From positions 1,860,001 through 1,924,000 of the forward strand of contig NZ_QZMS01000007.1 in the NCBI RefSeq assembly GCF_003614885.1: a stretch of DNA of 64,000 bases. The letters run 5' to 3'. The first letter of the stretch is position 1, and the number at the start of each line of letters is the position of its first letter. The stretch is from Photobacterium salinisoli (GTDB lineage Bacteria > Pseudomonadota > Gammaproteobacteria > Enterobacterales > Vibrionaceae). The notes below the pieces were generated by a model. That model was not told the origin of the DNA. It saw nothing but the letters and a program-made list of their open reading frames with translations, and did no database searches. Below, piece by piece: positions 49,453-59,316 of the stretch. Position numbers and translations under genes: made by a program.

Positions 49453-50223
49453 TTACGCAGAGAATATGAGATGTACCATCCCATCCAATCGTTCTTTAGT
49501 CTTTTCCCAATTTGGCATTACCTGGCCCATTAGCCGGTAGAACCGCTCGCTGTGGTTATGTTCAGCGATGTGGCAAAGCTCATGAAGAATCACATAATCA
49601 ATACACTCACGAGGTGCTTTAACCAGGTGAGGATTCAGTGTAATTCGCCCTTTAGGTGAACAGCTGCCCCATTGGGTTTGCATGGTCAATATGCGAAGCG
49701 GTGGCCGTTCTTCTACCCAAAGGGCTTGCTCCAGCATGGCATCGAGGCGCTTGGCGAAGGTTTCCTTAGCCCGCGCTTTGTACCAGTCTGTTAGTAGCTC
49801 TTTAACCTTGTCAGCGGATTTTGTTCTTACCGAAACTTCCAACTTGCCACGTAGTAGTTTCACACCTTGAGCCTGCTCCGGCGCTTCAATCACTTTCAGC
49901 AGGTACTGTTTCCCTAGGTAGTAATGGCTTTCACCACTGATGTACTGCCGAGGGATGGTGAATTCAAGCTGTTTGCGGAAATCTCTAAGCTGCTCGTATA
50001 TCCAACGTCCGCGCTTTTTAACAGCCAATAGCACAGCTTCGCTGTCAGCTTCTTCGGGAGCGAATGCAATTACCCGACAATCGGGATGAACCTTGATTAA
50101 TACCTTGTCTGTGGCTTGCAGGCGCTTAACTCGCTCAAACATAATCTGCTCGTCACCATAACGGAAGCTCATGGTCTGACTTTGAGGTTTAATCGGCACA
50201 TTCATCTGGTTATACCCATTCAA
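49453..50223 (-). CDS. YgjP-type M48/SprT-like zinc metallopeptidase
   Basis: 256 residues. Zincin motif HELCH at 214-218 with the downstream ligand in HNHSERFYRLMGQVMPNWEKTK, and the family block QTQWGSCSPKGRITLNPHLV. This DUF45/YgjP family is frequently found after hsdR in type I operons. The start overlaps the hsdR stop by 4 bases (ATGA), so it is translationally coupled. The substrate is unknown; control or turnover of the restriction complex is conceivable but not established. Confidence 0.88.
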   Translation of the reverse strand: MNGYNQMNVPIKPQSQTMSFRYGDEQIMFERVKRLQATDKVLIKVHPDCRVIAFAPEEADSEAVLLAVKKRGRWIYEQLRDFRKQLEFTIPRQYISGESHYYLGKQYLLKVIEAPEQAQGVKLLRGKLEVSVRTKSADKVKELLTDWYKARAKETFAKRLDAMLEQALWVEERPPLRILTMQTQWGSCSPKGRITLNPHLVKAPRECIDYVILHELCHIAEHNHSERFYRLMGQVMPNWEKTKERLDGMVHLIFSA

Positions 50224-53200
50224 GCACCGTTCAACCCGACCCGAGTGATCTGAACAATCATCTCAACGATCTTCTTGGCCTGAACCATGCCGCCCCCAAT
50301 GGCTTTGCATTCCTGGAACATGCGCGGCAGTAGCTTTTTACGAATATCGGCTTCGATGTTCTGTGGGTTGATGGAGTTTTCCGCGACAGAGGTTTCTACC
50401 GCCTGATCAATTTCAAAGGCGACTTTGACCCACTTATCCTGAACCTGGCTGTCGAGCACAGCTAAGGCTTCAGGCAGCACTTTCTTGAACACACCAAAGT
50501 AAGCCTGAGCATGACGATTACCGGCAAACGCATCGGGTATGTCGTTCAAGCGTCTGTCTTGTACTTGCTCTTCAAATTCACGGAACAGCATGTACTGCTT
50601 CAATGGGTGGTCGAACAGTTTTTCAGCTTCCTCAATAGCTTGGCGCAGCAATTTTGAAAATGCTTCCTGAGCATAAGGGTCATCCCGTAGCTCTTGTTCA
50701 ATCATGCGTGTCACACGGGTTTTGATGATGTCGGTTTCGTTGCGGGTTTTATCTTCGCTCCAGTCTTCCGGCTGTTGCTTTTGCCCCATCTTACCCACTT
50801 CATACACGCCACCGGGTTCTTTCACCTCAATACCCACCACATGCTTATCCAGCAGCTTTTTCACTTGTTCGGCGTATTCGTCGTAGTCAATCCTCTCACC
50901 GGCATCTTGCTGCACAAGTTGGCGCAGGCTGGAGAATTGCTTCACCGTTTCTTTGTAGTGACGACGATCCTGGTCGCTAAAGCTCTTATCTTCAAAGAAG
51001 GTGGCTGATTGCAGCGCTACCTTTAAACAGCTTGCGAAGGCCGTTAGGGCTTCGTAGAAGTCTTCACGCACCTTTAGATGCACGTCAACCAGCTCTCCAT
51101 CTCGTTCTTCAATCTTTGGTACTAGCACCTGACGCAATTGTTCAATGTCGTTCTTGTTTTTGACGCCATCGAATATGGCCCATAGCTGCTTATAGAGCTG
51201 TGGTAGGCGCTTATACTCTGTACTCATTTGGTTGTATAGGCCTGCAATATCATTGATGTCGTAACCGCCCTGAGTGCGGGAGGCCAGATCCTGATATTTT
51301 TGGATGGTGGTATCCAGTTCCGCCAGAATGCCGCGATAGTCGATGAGCAGACCAAATTTCTTTTTCGGGTGCAGGCGGTTTACCCGTGCAATCGCCTGGA
51401 TCAGGTTGTGCTCTTTCAGGGGTTTGTCGATATACAGAACAGCGTTTTTCGGTTCATCAAAGCCGGTGAGCAGCTTATCAACCACGATGAGTATCTTCAG
51501 TGAATCATCTTTATCGAAGCGCTCGATAAGGTGTTTGGTGTAAGCCTGTTCATCCTGGCTGCCCACGTTGTCTTTCCACCACTGGGTCACTTCCGGTGTG
51601 GTGGCCTCATCCACAGCAGTGTTACCTTCACGGCTATCGGGTGGGCTCATCACAACGGCCGATTCAAACAAGCCTGCTTCGTCGAGATACTTTTTGTACT
51701 TGATGGCAGATGCTTTGCTGTCGCAGGCTAATTGGCCTTTCAAACCTTCGTCGATGTTCTTTACGAAATGGTTAGCAATATCCAGGGCAATCAAACGAAT
51801 GCGGTCATCCGCACCGTATACCTGGCCCTTCTTGGCAAACTTGCGCTTTAGGTCAGCCTTTTGCTCGTCTGAAAGTCCTTCGGTAATACGCTCAAACCAA
51901 CTGTCGATGGCGCGTTCATTCATATCCAAGTCGGGAATGCGCTCTTCGTACAACAGCGGCGTCACCGTTTGGTCTTCCACAGCACGCTGCATGGTGTAAG
52001 CATGCACAATAGGGCCAAACTTATTGGTGGTCTTGTCGTCTTTTAACAGTGGTGTGCCGGTGAAGGCGACAAAGGCAGCGTTAGGCAGCGCCTGCTTCAT
52101 ACGAATGTGGTTTTCACCACCCTGGCTGCGATGGCCTTCATCAATCAGCACAATAATGTCAGAGCTGTTGTTTACACACTCTGGCATTTTGGTAGCGGTA
52201 TTAAACTTCTGGATGAGCGAGAAGATAATTCGCTCCGTGCCTTTACCAATCTGTTCAGCTAGGCGTTTGCCAGAGGTTGCCATGGCTGCTTCTTTGTCTT
52301 TTTTACCGGCCAATTCACCGCCCGAGGCAAAAGTTTTGCTCAACTGGGTTTCCAGGTCTACCCGGTCAGTCACCACCACAATACGGCATTGCTTCAGGCT
52401 TTCGTGTAGTATCAGCGCCTTACTTAAAAACACCATAGTGAATGACTTACCCGATCCTGTGGTATGCCAGATCACACCACCTTCACGGCCACCGGTGACG
52501 CTGCGGGTATTGATACGTTCAATCAGCCGCTTGATACCAAATACCTGCTGATAACGGGCAACGATTTTGCCAGCCTTTTTATCGAACAAGGTGAAATAAC
52601 GGGTCATCTCCAGCAACCGGGCAGGACTTAACAGACTGATCAGTAATTGATCCTGACCAGTCACAGCAAGCTCCCCCGCAGCGGTCAGGCTCTGGTACCA
52701 ATCCAGGTCTTTTGCCGGACGGTGGGTGAATAGGCCTGCCAACTGTTCATCTTGGAGCACTTTGTTTTTGATGGCGTACATCTCGGCATCAGAGATGTCT
52801 TCTTCACGCCAGGCGGCCCAGAACTTAGCGGGTGTGCCACAGGTACCATAGCGGCCTTCGTTGCCGTTTATGGATAACAACATTTGGCTATAGGCGAACA
52901 GTAACGGGATTTCGTCATGGCGCTGGTTACGCAGGCTTTGCGAAATGCCTTCGTCAATGGTGGGGCCCTTTTTCGCATTGCCATCCGGGCGTTTCGCCTC
53001 AATTACAACCAGAGGAATACCGTTCACAAAGCAGACAATATCCGGTCTGCGGTTTTCCACGCCGCTCGAGCGGGTAACGGTAAACTCTTCGGTGAATACA
53101 AAGCTGTTATTGGCTGGATTTTGCCAATCAATCAGCGCAACGGTCGGGCTAGCCTTTTTGCCATCGATAAACTCAGTGACAGAAATGCCATACAGCAGGT

Positions 53201-53501
53201 GGTTGTACAAGCGCTCATTGGCAGTTAACAGGCCTTCGTTTAGTGCAGGGCTACACACCTCGGCAATCAAGTTGTCGATAGCCTTTTCAGATAACGGGTA
53301 GCTCTTACCCGCAAAGGTAAAAGTGCGCTTCTTGAGTTCACTGCGTAGCACCTGGCGTAAAACCACTTCATCGGCTTTACCACCACGGGCGGCTAATGCG
53401 AGTTCAGGAGAGAGGAATGACCACCCGAGGTTGGTCAATAACGCCAGGGCCGGTAACTTGGCACTGTATTCTTCCTGAAATTTGGGTGTGTATTGTGTCA
53501 T
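50220..53501 (-). CDS. hsdR: Type I restriction endonuclease subunit R
   Basis: 1093 residues. N-terminal nuclease with PD (153-154) and EAK (168-170) in RRPDIVCF ... LVVIEAKRP. The SF2 translocase has Walker A WHTTGSGKSFTMV, DEGHRS and FTGTPLLKDD, and motif VI IQAIARVNRLHP. The C-terminal helical region binds the M2S core. It cuts unmodified DNA after ATP-driven translocation. Separated from hsdS by the reverse transcriptase gene, 42 bases downstream of that gene. Confidence 0.96.
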   Translation of the reverse strand: MTQYTPKFQEEYSAKLPALALLTNLGWSFLSPELALAARGGKADEVVLRQVLRSELKKRTFTFAGKSYPLSEKAIDNLIAEVCSPALNEGLLTANERLYNHLLYGISVTEFIDGKKASPTVALIDWQNPANNSFVFTEEFTVTRSSGVENRRPDIVCFVNGIPLVVIEAKRPDGNAKKGPTIDEGISQSLRNQRHDEIPLLFAYSQMLLSINGNEGRYGTCGTPAKFWAAWREEDISDAEMYAIKNKVLQDEQLAGLFTHRPAKDLDWYQSLTAAGELAVTGQDQLLISLLSPARLLEMTRYFTLFDKKAGKIVARYQQVFGIKRLIERINTRSVTGGREGGVIWHTTGSGKSFTMVFLSKALILHESLKQCRIVVVTDRVDLETQLSKTFASGGELAGKKDKEAAMATSGKRLAEQIGKGTERIIFSLIQKFNTATKMPECVNNSSDIIVLIDEGHRSQGGENHIRMKQALPNAAFVAFTGTPLLKDDKTTNKFGPIVHAYTMQRAVEDQTVTPLLYEERIPDLDMNERAIDSWFERITEGLSDEQKADLKRKFAKKGQVYGADDRIRLIALDIANHFVKNIDEGLKGQLACDSKASAIKYKKYLDEAGLFESAVVMSPPDSREGNTAVDEATTPEVTQWWKDNVGSQDEQAYTKHLIERFDKDDSLKILIVVDKLLTGFDEPKNAVLYIDKPLKEHNLIQAIARVNRLHPKKKFGLLIDYRGILAELDTTIQKYQDLASRTQGGYDINDIAGLYNQMSTEYKRLPQLYKQLWAIFDGVKNKNDIEQLRQVLVPKIEERDGELVDVHLKVREDFYEALTAFASCLKVALQSATFFEDKSFSDQDRRHYKETVKQFSSLRQLVQQDAGERIDYDEYAEQVKKLLDKHVVGIEVKEPGGVYEVGKMGQKQQPEDWSEDKTRNETDIIKTRVTRMIEQELRDDPYAQEAFSKLLRQAIEEAEKLFDHPLKQYMLFREFEEQVQDRRLNDIPDAFAGNRHAQAYFGVFKKVLPEALAVLDSQVQDKWVKVAFEIDQAVETSVAENSINPQNIEADIRKKLLPRMFQECKAIGGGMVQAKKIVEMIVQITRVGLNGA

Positions 53502-53543
53502 TGTTATCTCTCTTCAACCCCTGATACCCGAGGTGCAGTAAGT

Positions 53544-56483
53544 TCATCGGCTGAGTACCGAATCGCTGTCATAACCTGGGGGGAGATGTTTAAAATAATC
53601 TTTTGAGCCTGGCTTTGATTTGTATTGAAAATCCCTAAGCCCCCTAATGTCGAGTTTCGTAGTCAGTACACAAGGGTTGTCACCACCTTTGACATAAAGC
53701 ATTGTTTTACTCTCGGTTTTGGTTGGTCTCAATACGCAAGACCCTCCATATTGCGAGGTATTTGCTTGAACTGTGTAGCAATGCAGATCCCGGACAGCGG
53801 ACTCCAGAATATGTTGATAGTAATTTGTGTCTTTATTCCAAACGCATGCAAATAGAAGATCTATTTGTGATTTGAATAAAACTCTGTGGGTGATGTCTGA
53901 TAGTTCGAAGCAGTTGTATGTCGCAAATGACAAACCACGCCATGATACTTTGTGGTAATAGGCATTTTGTTTGAGTACAAGATTGCCAGGCTTAAGCCGT
54001 ACTGTTTCTAAAAGCTCTAGTTCGGCAGGAGCATAATGATTTTTTACGCGAGCTGTCATTACACAGGACTTGTACTTGCCAGAAACTCTAAATGGCAGCG
54101 CTTCTATGATCAAATTATATGCGACGTCATTCGATACCCAGTGTTCAAGTCCGAAAACAAGACCAATTTGATGTCTACGCGAAAATGACACCATAAACGG
54201 AAGCCAACTTACAGGTATGGCCACTTCAGGCATCACCAATAGATCCGCTTTCTCATAAAGAGCCGAATTTAGGATGCTATAAAGGTCCTCCTGACGTCTA
54301 AAGCTAAGGTTTGGCTGTCGATCCCGACGGACAGCACTGCTGATATCCTCTTCATTTACCCTAAGATTTGCGATTGCCAAGTTAATCTGGTCTTTAGACT
54401 CCTTGTCAGAAACCGATAGGCTGGATTTAACAATTCCAGCGGTGTCTGCATCTTCAGATGTAAAATCAACAGGAAATTCGTGCCCAAAGAATCGATTCTC
54501 ATAGGCATCTATGGTTTCTGTTAACCAGCCATTCAAATCATTCTCGGTGGCGAGATGTTTTCCCAAATGAAAGATCTGCCATTCGTCGAAGTGTATAAAA
54601 CGGGGTGAATGGGTAAGTTTGTTCTCGTCTAAAGAGAGATTCTCATTGCTTGTGAAATCATTCTCTAAAGTTAGATCAGATTCTTGACTAGAGTAGTTAG
54701 CCAGTGGCCAAGCGACGAGATGGTGGCGAATTAAGTTTGAGCATCTTAACTGCCATGCGAAATTATGCACATCAGATGCATATGCAATCAATTCATTTAA
54801 CTCTGATTTATTCTTATGAAATGCACTGGTATGAGGAATAGATGGCCAGAAGAAACCAGAAAGGTTCTTTATATCCAAAAGCCCGATGGTAATTGCCAAC
54901 GCAATCTGGTTGTATAAATTCAGGTCTTCGTTTAGCTTTTTGGTAAACCGGTCGGAATGCTTCCTAGGGTTTGGCACAAGGTCAACAATCTTGTTTATTT
55001 CGGCTTCCACATACTGATAAAAGAAAGACGCAAACCCGTAATTTTTGGTAATTACAGAGTATTGGTACAGTTTTTCCCATAAACGGAAAAATTGAAGTGC
55101 GTTCTGCCCCTTAAAGAACTGCTTAAGTTGTGGAAGAACCACATCTCTATTGTTCAGCTTGCAAAGTCGGTGAGCCGTTATATGACTGGATAGATACTTT
55201 GCCAGTTCTGTCTCATTTTCAGCAAGTCCAACAATGCTGCGTAACTTATTGGCAGACCCATCGTAGAGTACATCGTATGCAAATCTGTCGAGTTCTTTGT
55301 CAATATGATCACTTGGCAAAAATTTGAAGGCGCTGCTTCTTTCATCAAGTTCTTGCTTAAAAACTTCCAATCCGGCGCGGCTATGCTCCTTATCAAAGAA
55401 CTGCAATATGAGCTTATCCTGTTGCATTGGCAACGTATTGTCAGCAACTGATATTACATATTCAGCATTATCGCCGGTTGCTGTGAGCACAGAACTTAAA
55501 TAATGATTTACAAATGATGGTATTGGGTTTTCCACATCAAACTTAGGACGTTTGAAGACCATTATAATGTCATCGACGTAGCGGCCATAATAGGCTGGCC
55601 TAACATCATCACCAATAGAATAATCAAATTCTGAAAGATACCAGTTGGCGATGATGGATGCTGACGCCATGCCGATAGGCAAACACTTTTTATCTTTGCT
55701 CTCAATATGAGTTTGCTTGATTCTAGGTGCGATAACTTGCTGGTAACGAGTGTATATTGCTTCCAATACAAGGTTAAGCTTTAACGCAAACTCTGTGAGT
55801 TGGGCATTGTCTGAATAGTGATTTTCAATTTCATCTTCAATGTTTTCAAAATCTAAATCCACATGATAGAAGTAAGACTTCAAATCAAGCGATAAAAGTG
55901 CAACATCATCACCATTCTTAGATACTTGAGTTGCAACCTCTAAGGCCTGATCGCGCCATTGGTTGTATTGGTCAATATATCGCTTGAAGACCTCTTGGCC
56001 GGAAAGGTCACTATCTTTTGAAAAGTTAAGAGCCGAGGAGTGCATCCGATTTCCATAGCTGTCCTTGCTCATGCCTTTCTCAAGAGCAGGGCCAACAAAT
56101 AGACACCACAGCATTTCAATGATATGGATTTCTACTGGAGCATTGATGAAGTAGTTAACTTTTGAAACTTGATATTGCTCAGAATCACGGACATTACTGA
56201 TGAATAAACCTGAATTCTGGCTTGGTTTGTCTTCGTTACGCTCTACAAGCTTTGGTAGCAAGTGGTAGTTAATACTTTTCAGCCAATCCTTGAAATACTT
56301 GTGGTTACAAGGGCCTTCTTGATCAACTACCTCCAGTATGGATTCAAACACCTCGTCCATTTCAGTGTGGCTGGCCTCGAACTCTGCCACACGTTGCTTG
56401 AGAAACAGATTAAGGTTCTCATGGTATGCGTAGCTCTTAACGAAGAGGTACGCTTTCCTAATATGATCAATATTCAAATCCAT
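53544..56483 (-). CDS. Reverse transcriptase-nitrilase fusion, DRT type 1-like defence protein
   Basis: 979 residues, ATG 56483 with AAGGAGA 7 bases upstream. Reverse transcriptase: motif A LLSLDLKSYFYHVD (D200), motif B PIGMASASIIANWYL (269-283) and motif C YVDD (302-305). A helical linker (about 380-680) leads to a C-terminal carbon-nitrogen hydrolase domain with the catalytic triad pattern E753 (MPEVAIP), K814 (ARVKNHY) and C858 (TYNCFEL), plus the NTSQYGGS block (908-915). RT plus nitrilase is the architecture of UG1-type unknown-group RTs, known as defence-associated RT type 1. All active-site residues of both domains appear intact. Placed between hsdS (12 bases upstream) and hsdR (42 bases downstream), so co-transcribed. 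No retron RNA or group II intron features are seen. Confidence 0.88.
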   Translation of the reverse strand: MDLNIDHIRKAYLFVKSYAYHENLNLFLKQRVAEFEASHTEMDEVFESILEVVDQEGPCNHKYFKDWLKSINYHLLPKLVERNEDKPSQNSGLFISNVRDSEQYQVSKVNYFINAPVEIHIIEMLWCLFVGPALEKGMSKDSYGNRMHSSALNFSKDSDLSGQEVFKRYIDQYNQWRDQALEVATQVSKNGDDVALLSLDLKSYFYHVDLDFENIEDEIENHYSDNAQLTEFALKLNLVLEAIYTRYQQVIAPRIKQTHIESKDKKCLPIGMASASIIANWYLSEFDYSIGDDVRPAYYGRYVDDIIMVFKRPKFDVENPIPSFVNHYLSSVLTATGDNAEYVISVADNTLPMQQDKLILQFFDKEHSRAGLEVFKQELDERSSAFKFLPSDHIDKELDRFAYDVLYDGSANKLRSIVGLAENETELAKYLSSHITAHRLCKLNNRDVVLPQLKQFFKGQNALQFFRLWEKLYQYSVITKNYGFASFFYQYVEAEINKIVDLVPNPRKHSDRFTKKLNEDLNLYNQIALAITIGLLDIKNLSGFFWPSIPHTSAFHKNKSELNELIAYASDVHNFAWQLRCSNLIRHHLVAWPLANYSSQESDLTLENDFTSNENLSLDENKLTHSPRFIHFDEWQIFHLGKHLATENDLNGWLTETIDAYENRFFGHEFPVDFTSEDADTAGIVKSSLSVSDKESKDQINLAIANLRVNEEDISSAVRRDRQPNLSFRRQEDLYSILNSALYEKADLLVMPEVAIPVSWLPFMVSFSRRHQIGLVFGLEHWVSNDVAYNLIIEALPFRVSGKYKSCVMTARVKNHYAPAELELLETVRLKPGNLVLKQNAYYHKVSWRGLSFATYNCFELSDITHRVLFKSQIDLLFACVWNKDTNYYQHILESAVRDLHCYTVQANTSQYGGSCVLRPTKTESKTMLYVKGGDNPCVLTTKLDIRGLRDFQYKSKPGSKDYFKHLPPGYDSDSVLSR

Positions 56484-56495
56484 AAATGACTCTCC

Positions 56496-57710
56496 TTATA
56501 CCAAAACTCTTCGCTTGCCCGTCAACAACTGCTGCATCAGGGCTTTTTTCTCTTGCTTTAAGGCATCGAGCTTTTGTTGCAGAGCGGTGATTTCCTCATC
56601 GGCGGTGGATAGGACTGCTGCAATTTTTTGTTGTTCTTCCAGTAATGGACAAGGAAACTCCATCTTTTCAAAGTCCTTTTTGGATAGCTCTAAAAATGTG
56701 GAACCAGACGCTTTTCGAAGTAACGCTATAGAGTTATAGGCGAGCAAGTAATATATGAAATTAACATCAAATGCCTTCGTCGGAATGATGTTTTTAAACC
56801 CTTGGTTTGTACATATCGGCCCAGAGGAAATGGACAAGGCACCAATGGTTGCTCGCGTACAAACCATCAAACTACCAGCGGGTAATATCGTGGCTGAGCT
56901 ATTTTGGACCCCAGCTTCACTAATGGTCCTAGTCGTTGCGCGGACGAATCTAGACTTCAAAGCCGTTACGTCTGTTGGCGTTAACCAATGAATATCGCCA
57001 TCCCAATATTCTTTGGTGTTTGTATCAGGTGTACCACCAGATACAACTTTCCCCATCTGAGAAAGTGTGGTGATTTTCCACTCCCCACTAAACCTAACCC
57101 CATTCTTATCCAGCAGGCGCTTCTTACCCGTGAGCAGTTGTTGCATCAGGGCTTTTTTCTGCTGCTGGCTATTGGCCAGCAGTTGTTCGGTCGTGGTGAT
57201 GGCCTTATCCCAGGTGGAGAGAGTTTGGGCGATTTTCTTTTGTTCGGGGAGTGGGGGCGAAGGTACTCTCAGTTTTTTAATATCAGAAATATTAATCCGA
57301 GAAACCGTTGAGCCGATTGATAACCTTGAAATGTCAGACTTGCATTTCTCAGTGGCCAGAACAAGAGATAAAAAAACAGGGTCAACTTTTTCGGTTTTAG
57401 GACGGAGCATCACCATCCGTTGCCCCATGCATACCTTAAGCTCTCTAGGAACTAAACAGCTTTCACCAGCAGGTGCTTCGCGTGTAAACAGCACATCTCC
57501 GTGAATAGGAACTGCTCTTTGTGTCCATTCATCATAGCCCGCCTGAGTTGTATACTTCATGTCATCCATGATGAGCTGCCCATTTCTTACATTACTTGTT
57601 CTGACGACAAGGAATTCAGACTTATCAACGTATGGAGCAGTTTTGTGTTCGCAATCAACGATCGTGCACAAACTTTGAATAGATTTAGCTTCGATATCAC
57701 TGTAAGGCAT
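56496..57710 (-). CDS. hsdS: Type I restriction specificity subunit S
   Basis: 404 residues with two target recognition domains (about 1-150 and 205-355). Each is followed by a conserved coiled coil: PLPEQKKIAQTLSTWDKAI ending QQLLTGKKRLL, and LEEQQKIAAVLSTADEEI ending QQLLTGKRRVL. The two halves determine the bipartite DNA site. The start overlaps hsdM by 14 bases. The near-identical KKALMQQLLTGK segments at both DNA positions (about 56515-56550 and 57125-57160) could allow domain exchange. Confidence 0.93.
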   Translation of the reverse strand: MPYSDIEAKSIQSLCTIVDCEHKTAPYVDKSEFLVVRTSNVRNGQLIMDDMKYTTQAGYDEWTQRAVPIHGDVLFTREAPAGESCLVPRELKVCMGQRMVMLRPKTEKVDPVFLSLVLATEKCKSDISRLSIGSTVSRINISDIKKLRVPSPPLPEQKKIAQTLSTWDKAITTTEQLLANSQQQKKALMQQLLTGKKRLLDKNGVRFSGEWKITTLSQMGKVVSGGTPDTNTKEYWDGDIHWLTPTDVTALKSRFVRATTRTISEAGVQNSSATILPAGSLMVCTRATIGALSISSGPICTNQGFKNIIPTKAFDVNFIYYLLAYNSIALLRKASGSTFLELSKKDFEKMEFPCPLLEEQQKIAAVLSTADEEITALQQKLDALKQEKKALMQQLLTGKRRVLV

Positions 57711-59244
57711 ATTCCAACTCCTCCAGATACTTGGCCATCTCGATTTCCAGCTCGGTCAGTTGCGCCTTCAACTGCTCTCGTTCAGCACGCACCGCCATTA
57801 GGTCGATTTCTTCCTCTTCTTCAAAGGTATCGACATAGCGTGGGATATTTAGGTTGTAATCGTTTTCTTGGATCTCTTTCAGGCTAGCAAGGTAAGCGTA
57901 TTTATCGACGTTTTCTCCTGCTTTGTAAGTAGCGACGATCTTAGCAATATTCTCCTCACTGAGTTGGTTCTGATTTTTACCAGATTTAAACTCGCGTGAT
58001 GCATCAATAAACAGGACGTTGTTATCTACTTTTTCTTTTTTGAAAATCAGAATTGCTGCGGGAATGCCTGTACCATAAAACAACTTCTCAGGTAGGCCAA
58101 TCACGGCATCCAATAGGTTTTCATCAATCAGTTTTTGGCGAATTTTACCTTCACTGGAGCCACGAAATAGTACTCCATGAGGCACAACTACCCCCATGCG
58201 ACCTGTCTTAGGTTTTAGCGTTTCAATCATATGTAGGATAAAGGCGTAGTCACCCTTGGTTTTCGGCGGTATGCCACGGCGAAAGCGGCTGAACTTGTCG
58301 TGTTCAGCTTCGTCATGGCCCCACTTATCCAAAGAGAAGGGGGGGTTGGCAGTCACAATGTCAAACAGCATCAGATCGCCATTTTTATCCAGCAACTTGG
58401 GGTTGCGGATGGTGTCGCCCCATTCAATTTTGTGGTTGTCTTCGCCGTGCAGGAACATGTTCATTTTGGCCAGCGACCAGGTGGAGCCAATGGCTTCTTG
58501 TCCGTACAGGGCGTAGTTTTTACTGCCGTAGTTTTTGCGAACTTTGCTGCCACACTTCATTAATAATGAGGCTGAACCACAAGCAGGGTCACAGATACTG
58601 TCGCCCGGTTGCGGGTCTAATAACTCGGCGATGAGATCCGAGACTTCTGGCGGGGTATAAAACTCACCGGCTTTCTGGCCACCACTGGCGGCGAAGTTTT
58701 TGATCAAATATTCGTAGGCGTTACCGATCACATCCAACGTTCCAACACGGCTGGGTTTGAGGTTCAGCTCGGGTTTGGCAAAGTCTTCCAGCAGGTGACG
58801 AAGAATGGTGTTCTTTTGCTTCTCTTCACCCAGTTTGTCGGTGTTAAAGCTGATGTCCTGGAACACACTCTTGCCAGCGTCTTTCAGCTTGGTGCCGTTG
58901 GCTTCTTCAATGGCATGCAGCGCCTGGTCGATGCGTTCGCCGTTTCCGGGTTCATGACGGCGTTCGTACAGGGCGTAGAAGCTGGCCGCTTTGGGCAGTA
59001 CAAACCGCTCATTTTTCATCATCTCTTCGATGAGTTCCGGCTCATCGCCGTACTCGGCCTTGTAGCCATCGTAGTGATCCTGCCATACATCGGAGATGTA
59101 TTTGAGGAACAGCATGGTCAGGATGAAGTCTTTATAGGTATCGGCGCTGATGGTGCCACGGAAGGTATCACAGGCATTCCACAGCGCTTTGTTAATGCTG
59201 TCTTGGTTAATTTTATCGTTACGGCTCATGGCTGTATCGTTCAT
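57697..59244 (-). CDS. hsdM: Type I DNA methyltransferase subunit M
   Basis: 515 residues, complete. SAM-binding motif I DPACGS at 219-224 and catalytic NPPF at 300-303 indicate N6-adenine methylation. The N-terminal helical domain (NKALWNACDTFRGTISADTY) and the C-terminal coiled coil interact with HsdS. ATG 59244 has AAGGA 9 bases upstream. It overlaps hsdS by 14 bases and follows the half-size hsdS after 72 bases. Confidence 0.96.
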   Translation of the reverse strand: MNDTAMSRNDKINQDSINKALWNACDTFRGTISADTYKDFILTMLFLKYISDVWQDHYDGYKAEYGDEPELIEEMMKNERFVLPKAASFYALYERRHEPGNGERIDQALHAIEEANGTKLKDAGKSVFQDISFNTDKLGEEKQKNTILRHLLEDFAKPELNLKPSRVGTLDVIGNAYEYLIKNFAASGGQKAGEFYTPPEVSDLIAELLDPQPGDSICDPACGSASLLMKCGSKVRKNYGSKNYALYGQEAIGSTWSLAKMNMFLHGEDNHKIEWGDTIRNPKLLDKNGDLMLFDIVTANPPFSLDKWGHDEAEHDKFSRFRRGIPPKTKGDYAFILHMIETLKPKTGRMGVVVPHGVLFRGSSEGKIRQKLIDENLLDAVIGLPEKLFYGTGIPAAILIFKKEKVDNNVLFIDASREFKSGKNQNQLSEENIAKIVATYKAGENVDKYAYLASLKEIQENDYNLNIPRYVDTFEEEEEIDLMAVRAEREQLKAQLTELEIEMAKYLEELEYALQ

Positions 59245-59316
59245 CCATTGTTTCCTTTTAGTGGGGCCAATTAGTGGCTGGCCCAGTTCAAGTCTTAAAT
59301 TTGCTGTGCTGGCTGT

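Noticed and set aside
53544..56483. Retron or group II intron interpretation of the reverse transcriptase
   Set aside because: No msr-msd-like RNA upstream, no maturase or HNH domain, no intron structure; the C-terminal nitrilase domain instead fits defence RTs.
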